This document shows, piece after piece, positions 27,564 to 36,005 of a stretch of 64,000 bases of DNA. This DNA comes from Pseudomonadales bacterium. Its GTDB lineage: Bacteria > Pseudomonadota > Gammaproteobacteria > Pseudomonadales > Azotimanducaceae. Where the stretch lies: assembly GCA_016779565.1 (NCBI GenBank), contig JADHNJ010000001.1, positions 27,349-91,348 of the forward strand, read 5' to 3'. The notes under the pieces are model-generated. The model did no database searches. It saw only the letters and a list, made by a program, of their open reading frames with translations, and had not been told where the DNA came from. Each line of letters opens with the position of its first letter. Position 1 is the first letter of the stretch. The position numbers and the translations under genes were made by a program.

Positions 27564-28266
27564 GCGTACCCTCATAGATGGCTCTGCCTGTAATAACCCC
27601 CTGAATCCCGCCGGTTTCAGATCGGGGTAGCGCCGCTAACGTTTCGATATCAGCAAGTTGATTGATACCACCAGAAGCGATGACAGGTACATTAATGGCT
27701 TCAGCAAGATGCACGGTTGCCTCAAGATTGATACCCGACATCATGCCATCGCGCTCAATATCGGTGTAGACGATGCCTTCGATGCCCGCTTGCTCAAATC
27801 GGCGGGCAAGGTCGAGCACCCCAAACTCTGTGACGGTCTTCCAGCCATGGATCGCGACCCGTCCTTTCACACCATCAAGTCCGACAATGATATGTCCAGG
27901 AAAGGCCTCGGCCGCTTCATCCACAAAGCTCGGACGCTCAACCGCTTGGGTGCCAAGCACCAAGTCTTTAACGCCCGCGTCGATATAGCGCTCAATGATT
28001 GTCAGTGAGCGAATACCACCGCCTAACTGGATCACCAGTTTTGGAAAGCTCGACGCAATCGCTTTGACAACTTCGTAACTAACGCTTTTACCTGCCAAGG
28101 CGCCATCTAAGTCAACAATGTGAAGCCGACGACACCCTTCTGCCACCCAGCGTCCTGCCGTCTCCACAGGATCGGTACTGTAGATCGTCGATTGGTCAAA
28201 TTTGCCCTGGCGCAGGTTGACCACCGCACCATCTTTAAGATCGATGGCAGGGATCACCTCAAGCAC
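27520..28266 (-). CDS. hisA: HisA, ProFAR isomerase, GTG start
   Basis: The 248-residue TIM-barrel enzyme isomerises ProFAR to PRFAR, the fourth step of histidine synthesis. It begins LEVIPAIDLKDGAVVNLRQG with catalytic Asp in the first strand; VQLGGGIRSL, YTDIERDGMMSG (second catalytic Asp) and VIASGGINQLADI are the other signatures. The GTG start immediately abuts the hisB stop. The end overlaps ctpA by 44 bp. hisH is not between hisB and hisA, and hisF does not follow. Confidence 0.96.
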   Translation of the reverse strand: MLEVIPAIDLKDGAVVNLRQGKFDQSTIYSTDPVETAGRWVAEGCRRLHIVDLDGALAGKSVSYEVVKAIASSFPKLVIQLGGGIRSLTIIERYIDAGVKDLVLGTQAVERPSFVDEAAEAFPGHIIVGLDGVKGRVAIHGWKTVTEFGVLDLARRFEQAGIEGIVYTDIERDGMMSGINLEATVHLAEAINVPVIASGGINQLADIETLAALPRSETGGIQGVITGRAIYEGTLSLSEAIAVTQSYR

Positions 28267-28854
28267 TTATAAAGCCCCTTTGGTGGAGGGTAATTGATTC
28301 TGCATCCGTTCATCTGGCGCGAGCGCCATTCGAAGGGCACGTCCAAAGGCCTTGAACACCGTTTCTATTTGGTGATGGGCATTTTCGCCACAGAGATTAT
28401 CTACATGTAGCGTTACCAACGCGTGGTTCACAAACCCTTGAAAGAATTCGTGAAAGAGGTCCACATCAAAATCGCCAACATGAGAACGTTTGAAAGGCAC
28501 CCGAAAACATAGGCCCGGCCTACCCGACAAATCGATCACCACTCTCGATAACGCCTCATCCAGCGGCACATAGGCATGCCCGTAACGACAGATACCGGTT
28601 TTATCGCCTACAGCTCGGTGGAAAGCCTGACCTAAAGCAATACCGATATCTTCGACAGTGTGATGCGCATCGATTTCTAAATCGCCCGTGGCCTTAACCG
28701 CCAAGTCAATCAGGCCATGACGCGCGATCTGATCGAGCATGTGTTCTAAAAAGGGCAATCCAGTTACCAGGTCGCGCTGACCAGTCCCGTCAAGATTAAT
28801 CGAGACCTTTATCTGGGTTTCGAGCGTATTGCGCTCTATGTCTGCCTTTCTCAT
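28267..28854 (-). CDS. hisB: HisB, imidazoleglycerol-phosphate dehydratase (monofunctional)
   Basis: The 195-residue enzyme catalyses the sixth step of histidine synthesis. Mn-binding motifs [14 protein letters not shown] and [21 protein letters not shown] (read in two parts: [15 protein letters not shown]) are intact, as are [18 protein letters not shown] and FEFF-like [13 protein letters not shown]. No N-terminal phosphatase domain is present, unlike the fused enteric enzyme. GAGG precedes the ATG. Confidence 0.96.
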   Translation of the reverse strand: MRKADIERNTLETQIKVSINLDGTGQRDLVTGLPFLEHMLDQIARHGLIDLAVKATGDLEIDAHHTVEDIGIALGQAFHRAVGDKTGICRYGHAYVPLDEALSRVVIDLSGRPGLCFRVPFKRSHVGDFDVDLFHEFFQGFVNHALVTLHVDNLCGENAHHQIETVFKAFGRALRMALAPDERMQNQLPSTKGAL

Positions 28855-28882
28855 AAGGGCCTCTATGTTTAGGAGAAATTGA

Positions 28883-29269
28883 TTATATCACCGCACCATT
28901 TGGTAAATATCGATTGTCTGTATGACTCTTAATCCATCGGCGGAAATCCGCGTCGAACTGCTGACGGGCTTTTAAAGCAGCTACTAAGGGAATCACGGGG
29001 CTTGATTTACCGGCCTCCCAGCCTGGCCAATCTCGCTCTGCCAGGGTGAAAAATCGAATCAACTGCTCAAGCGCCGACACCTTTAGTTCCGCTGCAAAAC
29101 GCCACTGATCATGGGCTGTCGTCATCCAGAGTCGATAATCACCAAAATTCGAGGGTTCTATCGAGCCAAGGTCATCAATCGGTGCATCCGGGAGCGCGTC
29201 GAGCAGCCCCATGACGGCTTCGAGGGCTAACGGCTGATTTCGATTTGGTGTCCATACCCCTATGGCCAT
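28883..29269 (-). CDS. Unrecognised 128-residue protein upstream of hisB
   Basis: I do not recognise this family. The protein is soluble, Trp- and Asp-rich, and starts [19 protein letters not shown] after a good AGGA ribosome-binding site. Features include a repeated acidic start, [20 protein letters not shown] and [18 protein letters not shown]. It ends with [19 protein letters not shown]. No signal peptide or membrane helix is seen. It precedes hisB by 28 bp in the same direction, so it is probably co-transcribed. The tryptophan pattern suggests a real conserved gene. Confidence 0.75.
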   Translation of the reverse strand: MAIGVWTPNRNQPLALEAVMGLLDALPDAPIDDLGSIEPSNFGDYRLWMTTAHDQWRFAAELKVSALEQLIRFFTLAERDWPGWEAGKSSPVIPLVAALKARQQFDADFRRWIKSHTDNRYLPNGAVI

Positions 29270-29311
29270 ATTTCATCCTAATTGTTAGTGAGGGTACCGC
29301 TAAATGAAAAT

Positions 29312-29387
29312 TGGAGCGGGCGACGAGATTCGAACTCGCGACAACCAGCTTGGGAAGCTGGGACTCTACCAACTGAGCTACACCCGC
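29312..29387 (-). tRNA. glyU: tRNA-Gly (anticodon CCC)
   Basis: A 76-base cloverleaf including an encoded CCA. The 5' end GCGGGTG pairs with CGCCCGC before TCCA. The D-loop reads AGCTCAGTTGGTAGAG. The anticodon stem CCAGC/GCTGG encloses loop TTCCCAA, giving anticodon CCC for GGG codons. The T-arm contains GTTCGAATC. It is close to E. coli glyU in acceptor and anticodon arm. No other tRNA was found beside it. Confidence 0.95.
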
Positions 29388-29696
29388 AAAGCCCCTATTT
29401 TGCCAGTTACTGCTAGACGATGCGAAACCTTTTGGAGGCGTCTCTAAAAAATTACTACGGCGTTTTATCAATCGCTTTGATCGCCAGGGCTCGACTGATC
29501 GCCAATGCTCAGGTTCAAAGAAAAAGCTCAGCCGAAGCCCGGGAGGTTTCCGGCCAAGCAACCTTTGAACCTAAGACCGATAGCTCGACAGCCGCTTAGA
29601 TTTGCGCTGCGGCGCCTCGCTAGCAGGCAATATCCATTCAGCGGGCAGCGCTGGGATTGCGCCAAATACTAATGCTTTCTGAACGTTAACCGAGGT
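29388..29696. other. Gene-free interval between tRNA-Gly and the next gene
   Basis: About 310 bases. Frames run through it, one crossing the tRNA, but they lack family resemblance or ribosome-binding sites. It may hold the tRNA promoter (upstream side on the minus strand); I see no convincing -35/-10 pair, repeat or terminator. Confidence 0.5.
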
Positions 29697-29999
29697 TCAG
29701 TCAGCTTGCCGAGTACCCTCGAAAGTGGCTTGGCCAAAAGCGCCCAATTTAGCCGTGCCGCTGATGCTATCACCCGAGACAACTGCCTGACACTCGATCG
29801 TCATCGGCATGGGTTGGGTCATCTCAATGTTAAAAGTCAGAGAATCGCCATCAACTGCGCCACCACTAAAAGCCTGCTCTCCCTGCGGCCCTGCCATCGA
29901 ACCCGACAACATGCCACCCTCTTCGAGAAGCGATAACGTGGCCGCTTGCGCGCCCATTGGCGATTTCATTGTAACCGCCCAATTTCCGCTAACAGACAT
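29697..29999 (-). CDS. Small beta-rich protein of unknown function
   Basis: The 100-residue protein starts MSVSGNWAVTMKSPMG after a strong AGGGG/AAGGG ribosome-binding site. The sequence alternates Gly with short strands (LEEGGMLSGSMAGPQGEQAF, GGAVDGDSLTFNIEM, VSGDSISGTAKLGAFG, ATFEGTRQ), suggesting an 8-10-strand lipocalin- or META-like barrel. No signal peptide or Cys pair is present apart from one Cys. Similar 'GxxxSGxxxGPxG/GGxVDGDxLxF' proteins occur beside hydrolases in marine proteobacteria as I recall. The function is not known. Confidence 0.7.
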   Translation of the reverse strand: MSVSGNWAVTMKSPMGAQAATLSLLEEGGMLSGSMAGPQGEQAFSGGAVDGDSLTFNIEMTQPMPMTIECQAVVSGDSISGTAKLGAFGQATFEGTRQAD

Positions 30000-30150
30000 A
30001 CCCTTACCCCTGAAATTTTTCTAAGAGCCCTGACCTTACCCCAGAGCAATGCCGGTATACACCCTTAATCTTATCAGTACCGATCAAGATGCTGCTGGGC
30101 TGCCTTTATATACGCGCCGCCAATCAACTCTCAAGGGCTCGAATCCTAAC

Positions 30151-31038
30151 TTAGAACGAGCCTAAAACCATTAAAACCCCTAATAGCACCGCAGCCATAC
30201 CTTGCCACTCGGTAAGCGTTGGACGTTCTCTAAAAAGACCATAAGAAATCACGAGCGCAATCAACAATTCAATTTGACCTAGGGTCTTGACCACAGCAGC
30301 CGGCTCTAAGGTAAATGCTGTAAACCAACCCACCGAGCCGAGCACACCCGTGACCCCAACGAAGGTCGACAAACGCCACTGCTCTATTAGCACTTTGAAA
30401 TCTTCGGACGCCCGGGCACCAACCAGAACCAACGTAATCAAAGTTTGCAAAACCACCATCGCCACAAGGGTCGTTGCACCAGCCTGGATGTGAGAAGGCA
30501 AATTCAGCGACAGACTCGCGTCACGTACCAGAAGCGACGTTAATGAGAAAGCCAATGCCGAGGTCAAACCCATTATCGCATCGGGGCCAATGAACCGGCC
30601 TCGAAGACTGCCCTGATGACCATTTAAACGGATCAATCCCAGAGTACATACGATCATGCCAAACACGGCGACTACGGTTAGCTCATCACCAAATAGGCTA
30701 AAGCCTAGTAATGCGGTCATTACGATTTCTAGCCGAATGTAAGTGCTGCCCACGGCGAAATTACGCAAACGAAACAATCGCACCAGCAAGATTGTTGCAA
30801 TAATCTGTAATACTGAAGCCGCAACAACTTTTACCCAAAACAGCCCTGTTGCTGCGACCAAAACGGCAGGTTCGCCTACCAAGCCAAAGTAACCCAATAC
30901 AAAAGGCAAACCAAAAACATACCTTGCCAAGGTCGCACTTTCTGCTGACACGGTTTGATTCAGTCGTTTTTGTCCTGCAGTTCGGACCGCCTGCATCACA
31001 GCAGCGAGCAGTGTCCAAAAAATCCAAGACTCGAGCAT
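30151..31038 (-). CDS. EamA-family (DMT superfamily) transporter
   Basis: The 295-residue protein has about ten hydrophobic helices in two similar halves, as in EamA transporters. The N-terminal half includes SWIFWTLLAAVMQAVRTAGQ and the second repeat runs from ALAFSLTSLLVRDASLS. GAGGAA precedes the ATG. The substrate cannot be read from the sequence; family members move amino acids, nucleotide sugars or metabolites. It stands alone, followed by a 150-bp gap. Confidence 0.85.
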   Translation of the reverse strand: MLESWIFWTLLAAVMQAVRTAGQKRLNQTVSAESATLARYVFGLPFVLGYFGLVGEPAVLVAATGLFWVKVVAASVLQIIATILLVRLFRLRNFAVGSTYIRLEIVMTALLGFSLFGDELTVVAVFGMIVCTLGLIRLNGHQGSLRGRFIGPDAIMGLTSALAFSLTSLLVRDASLSLNLPSHIQAGATTLVAMVVLQTLITLVLVGARASEDFKVLIEQWRLSTFVGVTGVLGSVGWFTAFTLEPAAVVKTLGQIELLIALVISYGLFRERPTLTEWQGMAAVLLGVLMVLGSF

Positions 31039-31158
31039 TTAAATTCCTCGACCCTACGGCAGGGTCCGCTTTGCTATCCCTGCATTAACGCCTCGAGCGC
31101 AGCTTTGCACAGGACTGATGCCAAAAGATGCGGCCTGAAAGCGAATTAACGCTGCCGC

Positions 31159-32310
31159 TCAGGAAGACAAGCTAAACAGCCGCTGAGCGTTACCACCTAG
31201 CACGAGGTTACGTCGAGACGCTTGCATGGGGGCTAAAGCCGCATGCACTTCGCTGACAGCGTTGCTATGGGCATCGATGTGCGGGTAATCGCTACCCCAA
31301 AGAAACTGCGACTCGCCAACAAGATCACATTGAGCATCTATTGATCGCTCACTGGGGTCCATGACAAACCAAATGTTTTCCTTAATATACTCACTGGGTC
31401 TTCGTTTTAAGTTCACCACACTGTTAAAACGGTCAAATTTTTCGTCAAGCCGATCCATCAGGTAGCTTGCGTAACCGGCGCCAGATTCAACCACCGCCAT
31501 TTTCAGCGCCGGAAACCGATCAAATAAGCCATCGCAAACGAGGGCTGCCGTTGCTGGCAACAGTTGCATGGTGCCACCCAATCCGAAGGAAAAAACCGTA
31601 TTCATGGGCTCTTGAGCCCCATTCCACCACTGGCTTGCCGCTGCATTAACAATCCGATCAAAACGGACGATCAAATGCATACAGACGGGTAAATTGGCCT
31701 CGACCATCAGTTGCCAGATAGGATCGAAGTCGGGATGCGACGGCCTCTTGCCGCATATGGGTTCTGGCGCTAAGAACATACCTTTGAACCCCAGTTTTAA
31801 ACAACGACGAAGCTCTACCAGGGCAAGATCGATGTCATAAAGCGGGATGTGCGCGATCGGAATAATTCGATCCAGCGCTGGCGAGGCAAAATCCCACTGC
31901 CAATTGTTGTAGGCCCTGGCATAGGCCATCGCAAGATCAGGATCTTCTTCTTTGTCCCATAAGATACCGATCGTTGGAAAGACGACACCCGCATCAACGC
32001 CCCAGTCGTCCAGCAATTGCACCCTTGCTGCGGTGTCATAACTGGCGGCGGGACAGCCCTCTAGGTAAGGGATTTCGGGCTGCATAAAAAGCTCAGGCGC
32101 ATTGTGCTCGATACCGCCCAGTACAGCTAACCGCCCTTTTAGCAGGACGCGATTATCTACCACTAGCTCTTCTAAGCCATCGGCAGCCTGCCGAACAAAA
32201 ATACCCCGTTCTTGGTATCGTGATTCAAGATAGTTCTGCCAAAGATCGGGGGGCTCAAGGACGTGAGAGTCCATGTCAACTACAAACGGTTTCATGCGGT
32301 CGTCCGACAT
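31159..32310 (-). CDS. Amidohydrolase-2 family metal-dependent hydrolase/decarboxylase
   Basis: The 383-residue TIM-barrel protein shows the start VVDMDSHVLEPPDLW, where DxDSHxxE replaces the usual HxH. Other features are PICGKRPSHPDFDPIWQ, LPVCMHLIVRFDR, the VVESGAGYASYLMDRLDE helix and LWGSDYPHIDAHS with a catalytic Asp. Relatives include decarboxylases of aromatic acids and hydrolases in marine hydrocarbon or steroid degraders; the substrate is unknown. The ATG at 32308-32310 has GAGGGGG just upstream and gives better family fit than the frame start 10 codons earlier. Confidence 0.85.
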   Translation of the reverse strand: MSDDRMKPFVVDMDSHVLEPPDLWQNYLESRYQERGIFVRQAADGLEELVVDNRVLLKGRLAVLGGIEHNAPELFMQPEIPYLEGCPAASYDTAARVQLLDDWGVDAGVVFPTIGILWDKEEDPDLAMAYARAYNNWQWDFASPALDRIIPIAHIPLYDIDLALVELRRCLKLGFKGMFLAPEPICGKRPSHPDFDPIWQLMVEANLPVCMHLIVRFDRIVNAAASQWWNGAQEPMNTVFSFGLGGTMQLLPATAALVCDGLFDRFPALKMAVVESGAGYASYLMDRLDEKFDRFNSVVNLKRRPSEYIKENIWFVMDPSERSIDAQCDLVGESQFLWGSDYPHIDAHSNAVSEVHAALAPMQASRRNLVLGGNAQRLFSLSS

Positions 32311-32367
32311 CTTGCCCCCTCGTTGCATTCCGAGACTCACCTAGAAACAAAACCCCAGGGCGAGCAT

Positions 32368-32394
32368 CCGGCAATCGCTTAGCACGCTTGCCGG
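32368..32394 (-). terminator. Hairpin between peroxiredoxin and amidohydrolase genes
   Basis: CCGGCAA and TTGCCGG form a perfect 7-bp stem enclosing a GC-paired interior. It lies just after the peroxiredoxin stop on the minus strand. A T-rich stretch follows only about 15 bases later, so intrinsic termination is uncertain. Confidence 0.4.
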
Positions 32395-32415
32395 TACATT
32401 ACTCAGGCTATTGGG

Positions 32416-32895
32416 CTACAGGGCTTCAAGAATTTTTTCAGCAGAGCTCACTTCAAACGCGCCGCCTTGCTCTGCGTTGAGCGCGGTAATTTTGCCATCC
32501 TCAGCAATCAAGGCGTACCGAGAAGACCGCTGCCCCAAGCCAAAGCCTGAACCATCGAGGGTCAAACCCATCGCTGCGCTAAATTCGCCATTGCCATCGG
32601 CTGCCATAACTAACGCTTCGGCGTTTTGAGCAGCGCCCCAAGCAGCCATCACGAATGCGTCATTGACACTCAAACAAACGATCGCATCGACGCCTTTAGC
32701 AAGAATCTTATCTGCATTAGCGACAAAGCCTGGCAAATGCGCCGCGCTACAGGTTGGTGTGAACGCGCCTGGTACCGCAAACAAAACTACTTTCTTGCCG
32801 GCAAAGAACTCTCCTGTGTTGAGGTCCTCAGGGCCATTTGCGCCCATCGTTTTGATTGTCACATTTGGGATTTGATCTCCGACTGATACCGCCAT
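32416..32895 (-). CDS. Peroxiredoxin, Prx5 type
   Basis: The 159-residue thiol peroxidase reduces peroxides. The active-site segment VVLFAVPGAFTPTCSAAHLPG carries the peroxidatic Cys (about 50) in PxxxTxxC; DAIVCLSVNDAFVMAAWG has a second Cys; the Arg of the active site is in GQRSSRYALIAEDG. This is the Prx5/type II family, which usually takes electrons from glutathione or glutaredoxin. The ATG at 32893-32895 has GGAG seven bases upstream; a start four codons earlier is less likely. Confidence 0.95.
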   Translation of the reverse strand: MAVSVGDQIPNVTIKTMGANGPEDLNTGEFFAGKKVVLFAVPGAFTPTCSAAHLPGFVANADKILAKGVDAIVCLSVNDAFVMAAWGAAQNAEALVMAADGNGEFSAAMGLTLDGSGFGLGQRSSRYALIAEDGKITALNAEQGGAFEVSSAEKILEAL

Positions 32896-32987
32896 TTTGC
32901 ACTCCAATGATTACTGTAAAAACGAACCCCAGTCTGAATCGAAGACCGGGAGAGTGCAAGCCTGTTACCCTAAATATCGAGCACGGC

Positions 32988-33824
32988 TCACCGAATCACG
33001 TTAGGACAAGGTGCCGGCTGACCCTCCACACAAACTGGGAAATGGCGATCTGGGTCAATCTGAAATAAGGCCTGATCGGTTTGTCGTGGATACATCACAG
33101 CACCATCGGGTGCATACTGCACAATATAAGCTTTGCGGATGTTATCAGTGAGATTTGGGCCAGTGCGGTGGGGCGTTAGAGAGGAAAACACGACCACATC
33201 GCCAATATCGGCTTCGATCGGCACAGACCCCAGATTCGCTTCATCGGCTTCCGTCAAACACTGATACCCTAAATCCGTTACCCAGTGTTCAAGCGTGCCC
33301 TTTTGATGGATACCTGATACCACCCAAGGGCAGCCATTATCGATCGTCGCGGGCGATAAGGGCACCCAGCACGTCAAGTAATTCTCGGGCCGTACATAGG
33401 TATAACCATTGTCTTGGTGCCAAGGAAATTCCACCGGCGTCTCAGGCTTTTTGTAAACCAACTGATCCCAATAAAGACGCACATCACCGCCAATGAGATC
33501 CAAGCATAGATCAACCAGCGCTGGCTCAAAGACGAAGCGCTGAGCCGCTAACGAGGTCTTAACAATGTGAATGGTGAAGGTGATTTCACCAGCCCGATTG
33601 ATCAAAAAATGACCATCGTGATCCTGCCTTAACTGCGCCTCTCGAGCCGCCTCGAGACGGTCTGCGTCTTCTAGCAACGCATCAATGGCGTTCTTGGGAA
33701 TCGCGTTTTTTAACAGAAAATAACCATCACGATGCCATTGAGCCGCTTGCGCCTCGGTGATTCTTCGATAGGGCCCTTTTGGAGATGACCACACAAAATT
33801 CTGACTGCGAGCATCAATTTTCAT
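32988..33824 (-). CDS. Phytanoyl-CoA dioxygenase (PhyH) family enzyme
   Basis: The 278-residue Fe(II)/2-oxoglutarate-type oxygenase has the facial triad HxD in [13 protein letters not shown] and distal His in [12 protein letters not shown]; the 2-OG-binding Arg region follows (IRKAYIVQY). It begins with [20 protein letters not shown], the usual PhyH N-terminus. The substrate is unknown. It overlaps the upstream pterin dehydratase gene by ATGA, which is an unusual coupling because PhyH enzymes do not need pterin. Confidence 0.9.
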   Translation of the reverse strand: MKIDARSQNFVWSSPKGPYRRITEAQAAQWHRDGYFLLKNAIPKNAIDALLEDADRLEAAREAQLRQDHDGHFLINRAGEITFTIHIVKTSLAAQRFVFEPALVDLCLDLIGGDVRLYWDQLVYKKPETPVEFPWHQDNGYTYVRPENYLTCWVPLSPATIDNGCPWVVSGIHQKGTLEHWVTDLGYQCLTEADEANLGSVPIEADIGDVVVFSSLTPHRTGPNLTDNIRKAYIVQYAPDGAVMYPRQTDQALFQIDPDRHFPVCVEGQPAPCPNVIR

Positions 33825-34084
33825 CGCGATTCGACCTGTGCTTGTTGAATGCTTTGTAATTTCTCAATCGCTGTAGCAAGCGCATAATCTTTGTCGGTAA
33901 TCTGATCACCCGCATCGTGGGTGGTCAATCTTATTTCCACCAGATTGTAGACGTTACGCCACTCAGGATGGTGTTCTAACGCCTCAGCTAAGACCGCCAC
34001 CTCCTGCATAAAGCCAAACGCTGCTTTAAAATCGGAGAACCGCAACCGCAGTTCGAGACCATTATCGACCGCTTGAAATAGCAT
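33821..34084 (-). CDS. phhB: Short 4a-hydroxytetrahydrobiopterin dehydratase (pterin-4a-carbinolamine dehydratase)
   Basis: The 87-residue protein carries the dehydratase motif E-x3-HHPEW-x-NVYN followed by LTTHDAG and a later Asp (TDKDYALA). The enzyme dehydrates the pterin carbinolamine made by aromatic amino acid hydroxylases. It is shorter than many relatives (100-118) because the N-terminal strand is missing; an in-frame stop lies 12 bases before the ATG, so it is not a misread start. TAGGAG precedes the ATG. No phenylalanine hydroxylase gene is in the window; it is coupled to PhyH. Confidence 0.9.
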   Translation of the reverse strand: MLFQAVDNGLELRLRFSDFKAAFGFMQEVAVLAEALEHHPEWRNVYNLVEIRLTTHDAGDQITDKDYALATAIEKLQSIQQAQVESR

Positions 34085-34184
34085 TGAAAGCTCCTAAGAT
34101 TCAGCGTACCTCCACCAATCACCCATGAAAACAGAATCCGCATCTTAGGTAAATGCACACCGAAAATACTGATACACTCGGGGT

Positions 34185-36005
34185 ATGCAAAACTTCACGT
34201 TATCGAGCAACGAGCAACCTGAGCTGCCTCGTTGCGAGTACCCGCGTCCACGCCTTGTGCGATCGACTTGGCACAATCTCAATGGCGTCTGGCGGTTTAA
34301 ACTTGATCCTCGTAACAACGGTGTCGATCAATCTTGGCCTCTTGGCTTACCCGACCCACAAGACATCATCGTACCGTTTGCGCCGGGAAGCCCCGCCAGT
34401 GGTGTGGATTGCCCTCAGGACTGCTTAACAGTCTGGTATGAATGCACCCTACCGGAGCTGAATTGGGACAGCGAGGAAATTTTATTACATTTAGGCGCCT
34501 CTGATTACCAAACAACCCTGTGGATAAACGGCCAGCACGTGCTCAGCCATTCAGGCGGCTACACGCCCATCCAGGCAGCCGTTGGCTCGCATCTTATGGA
34601 ACCGAGCAACCGTCTTGTCGTTAGGGTTAGCGACACCACTTCCTGGCAACAACCCAGAGGCAAACAAGCCGGCGATACGCGCTGGCCAATCGACTATGAC
34701 AGCGTCATTGGCATCTGGCAAACCGTCTGGCTCGAACCTGTGCCTCGTCTCCGGATCGAGCAAGTCCACTATCATTTCGACCTTTTGCAGTCGACTTTAC
34801 AACTACGCGTCTTTTTGTCTGAGCACACCGATGCGGAAGTCGAAGTTGATGTCTTGGGCAATGAGCAACCGACGCACGTTCAATTGGCCAACCGACGTAA
34901 TGAAGTTCGACTATCAATACCTATGACAGCACCAAGGTTGTGGCAACCGAGTGATCCTTACCTGTACCCTATCGAAATTCGGATAACTCAAGATCAAACA
35001 ACAGTTGATTTGGCCAAGAGTTATGTAGGGCTTCGGCAAATCGATGTCAAAGATCGAAAGCTCTTACTCAACGGAGAGCCCATCTACCTCCGCGGTATTC
35101 TTGATCAAGGTTATTTCCCAGACGGCTGGTATACCGCGACTACCGATGAGGCTCTAAAGGCCGATGTAGAGCTAACCTTGGCACTCGGCTTTAACCTCGC
35201 ACGAAAGCATCAAAAAATTGAAGACCCTCGCTATATGTACTGGGCTGACAAGCTCGGTCTCATGATATGGGCAGAAATGCCCTCGGGTAGAATTTTTTCT
35301 AACACGCTCATCACAGATCTTACCGACCAATGGCGCGCCGTGATTCATCGTGACCAGGGACACCCTAGCATCATCACTTGGGTGCCCTTTAACGAGTCAT
35401 GGGGGGTATGGCATCAAGCAGAGCGGCCTGAGCAGCGCGCGTTCGTTGACGCTATCTATTATCTCACCCGAGCCCTAGATCCAAGCCGGCCAGTGGTCGC
35501 CAATGATGGCTGGGAGTACTCAACCGGTGATCTTTGGACACTACATCTTTACGACACGACGGCCCAAACCCTCAGCGACCGACTTGCTCAGCTTAATCAA
35601 GCGCCCCAAAGCCCGGTGCACGAAAGTGAGCGCCCCCGAGTAGGCGCCTTGCCTGGCTCAGATCCTCGAGCGCTACCGCTATTGCTTACCGAGTGCGGGG
35701 GCATTGGCCTGATCCAACCTGATAGCGCCTATGCCAATACCAACCAAAATGGTTCTCAACAGTCAGATGTACCTTTCGCTTATGGCGAATTACCCGAGGA
35801 CGACGCGGCCTTTCTGGTGCGCATTGCCGACCTATTGTCTGCCATCGACGCCAATCCCCAATTGCGTGGGTTTGTCTGGACTCAGCTGACGGATGTTCAG
35901 CAAGAAATTAACGGCCTTGTTACCTTCGACCGTCGCCCAAAGGTCGCCATTGAAACCCTTAACAGGCTGTTTTCTGTCGTTGGCGAACGGCAACCTTCAC
36001 CATGA
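34185..36005 (+). CDS. Family 2 glycoside hydrolase (beta-galactosidase/glucuronidase-like)
   Basis: The 606-residue protein has the sugar-binding, Ig-like and TIM-barrel domains of GH2. The acid/base Glu lies in WVPFNESWGVWH and the nucleophile Glu in LLLTECGGIGLI. GEPIYLRGILDQGYFPDGW and NLARKHQKIEDPRYMYWAD are typical of short GH2 enzymes. No signal peptide is seen, so it acts in the cytoplasm or leaves by another route. No strong ribosome-binding site was seen. Its stop overlaps the next gene by 4 bp. Confidence 0.9.
   Translation: MQNFTLSSNEQPELPRCEYPRPRLVRSTWHNLNGVWRFKLDPRNNGVDQSWPLGLPDPQDIIVPFAPGSPASGVDCPQDCLTVWYECTLPELNWDSEEILLHLGASDYQTTLWINGQHVLSHSGGYTPIQAAVGSHLMEPSNRLVVRVSDTTSWQQPRGKQAGDTRWPIDYDSVIGIWQTVWLEPVPRLRIEQVHYHFDLLQSTLQLRVFLSEHTDAEVEVDVLGNEQPTHVQLANRRNEVRLSIPMTAPRLWQPSDPYLYPIEIRITQDQTTVDLAKSYVGLRQIDVKDRKLLLNGEPIYLRGILDQGYFPDGWYTATTDEALKADVELTLALGFNLARKHQKIEDPRYMYWADKLGLMIWAEMPSGRIFSNTLITDLTDQWRAVIHRDQGHPSIITWVPFNESWGVWHQAERPEQRAFVDAIYYLTRALDPSRPVVANDGWEYSTGDLWTLHLYDTTAQTLSDRLAQLNQAPQSPVHESERPRVGALPGSDPRALPLLLTECGGIGLIQPDSAYANTNQNGSQQSDVPFAYGELPEDDAAFLVRIADLLSAIDANPQLRGFVWTQLTDVQQEINGLVTFDRRPKVAIETLNRLFSVVGERQPSP

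Noticed and set aside
29175..29561. 128-codon minus-strand frame crossing the tRNA gene
   Set aside because: It runs through tRNA-Gly and the start of the gene upstream of hisB in another frame, so it is a shadow.
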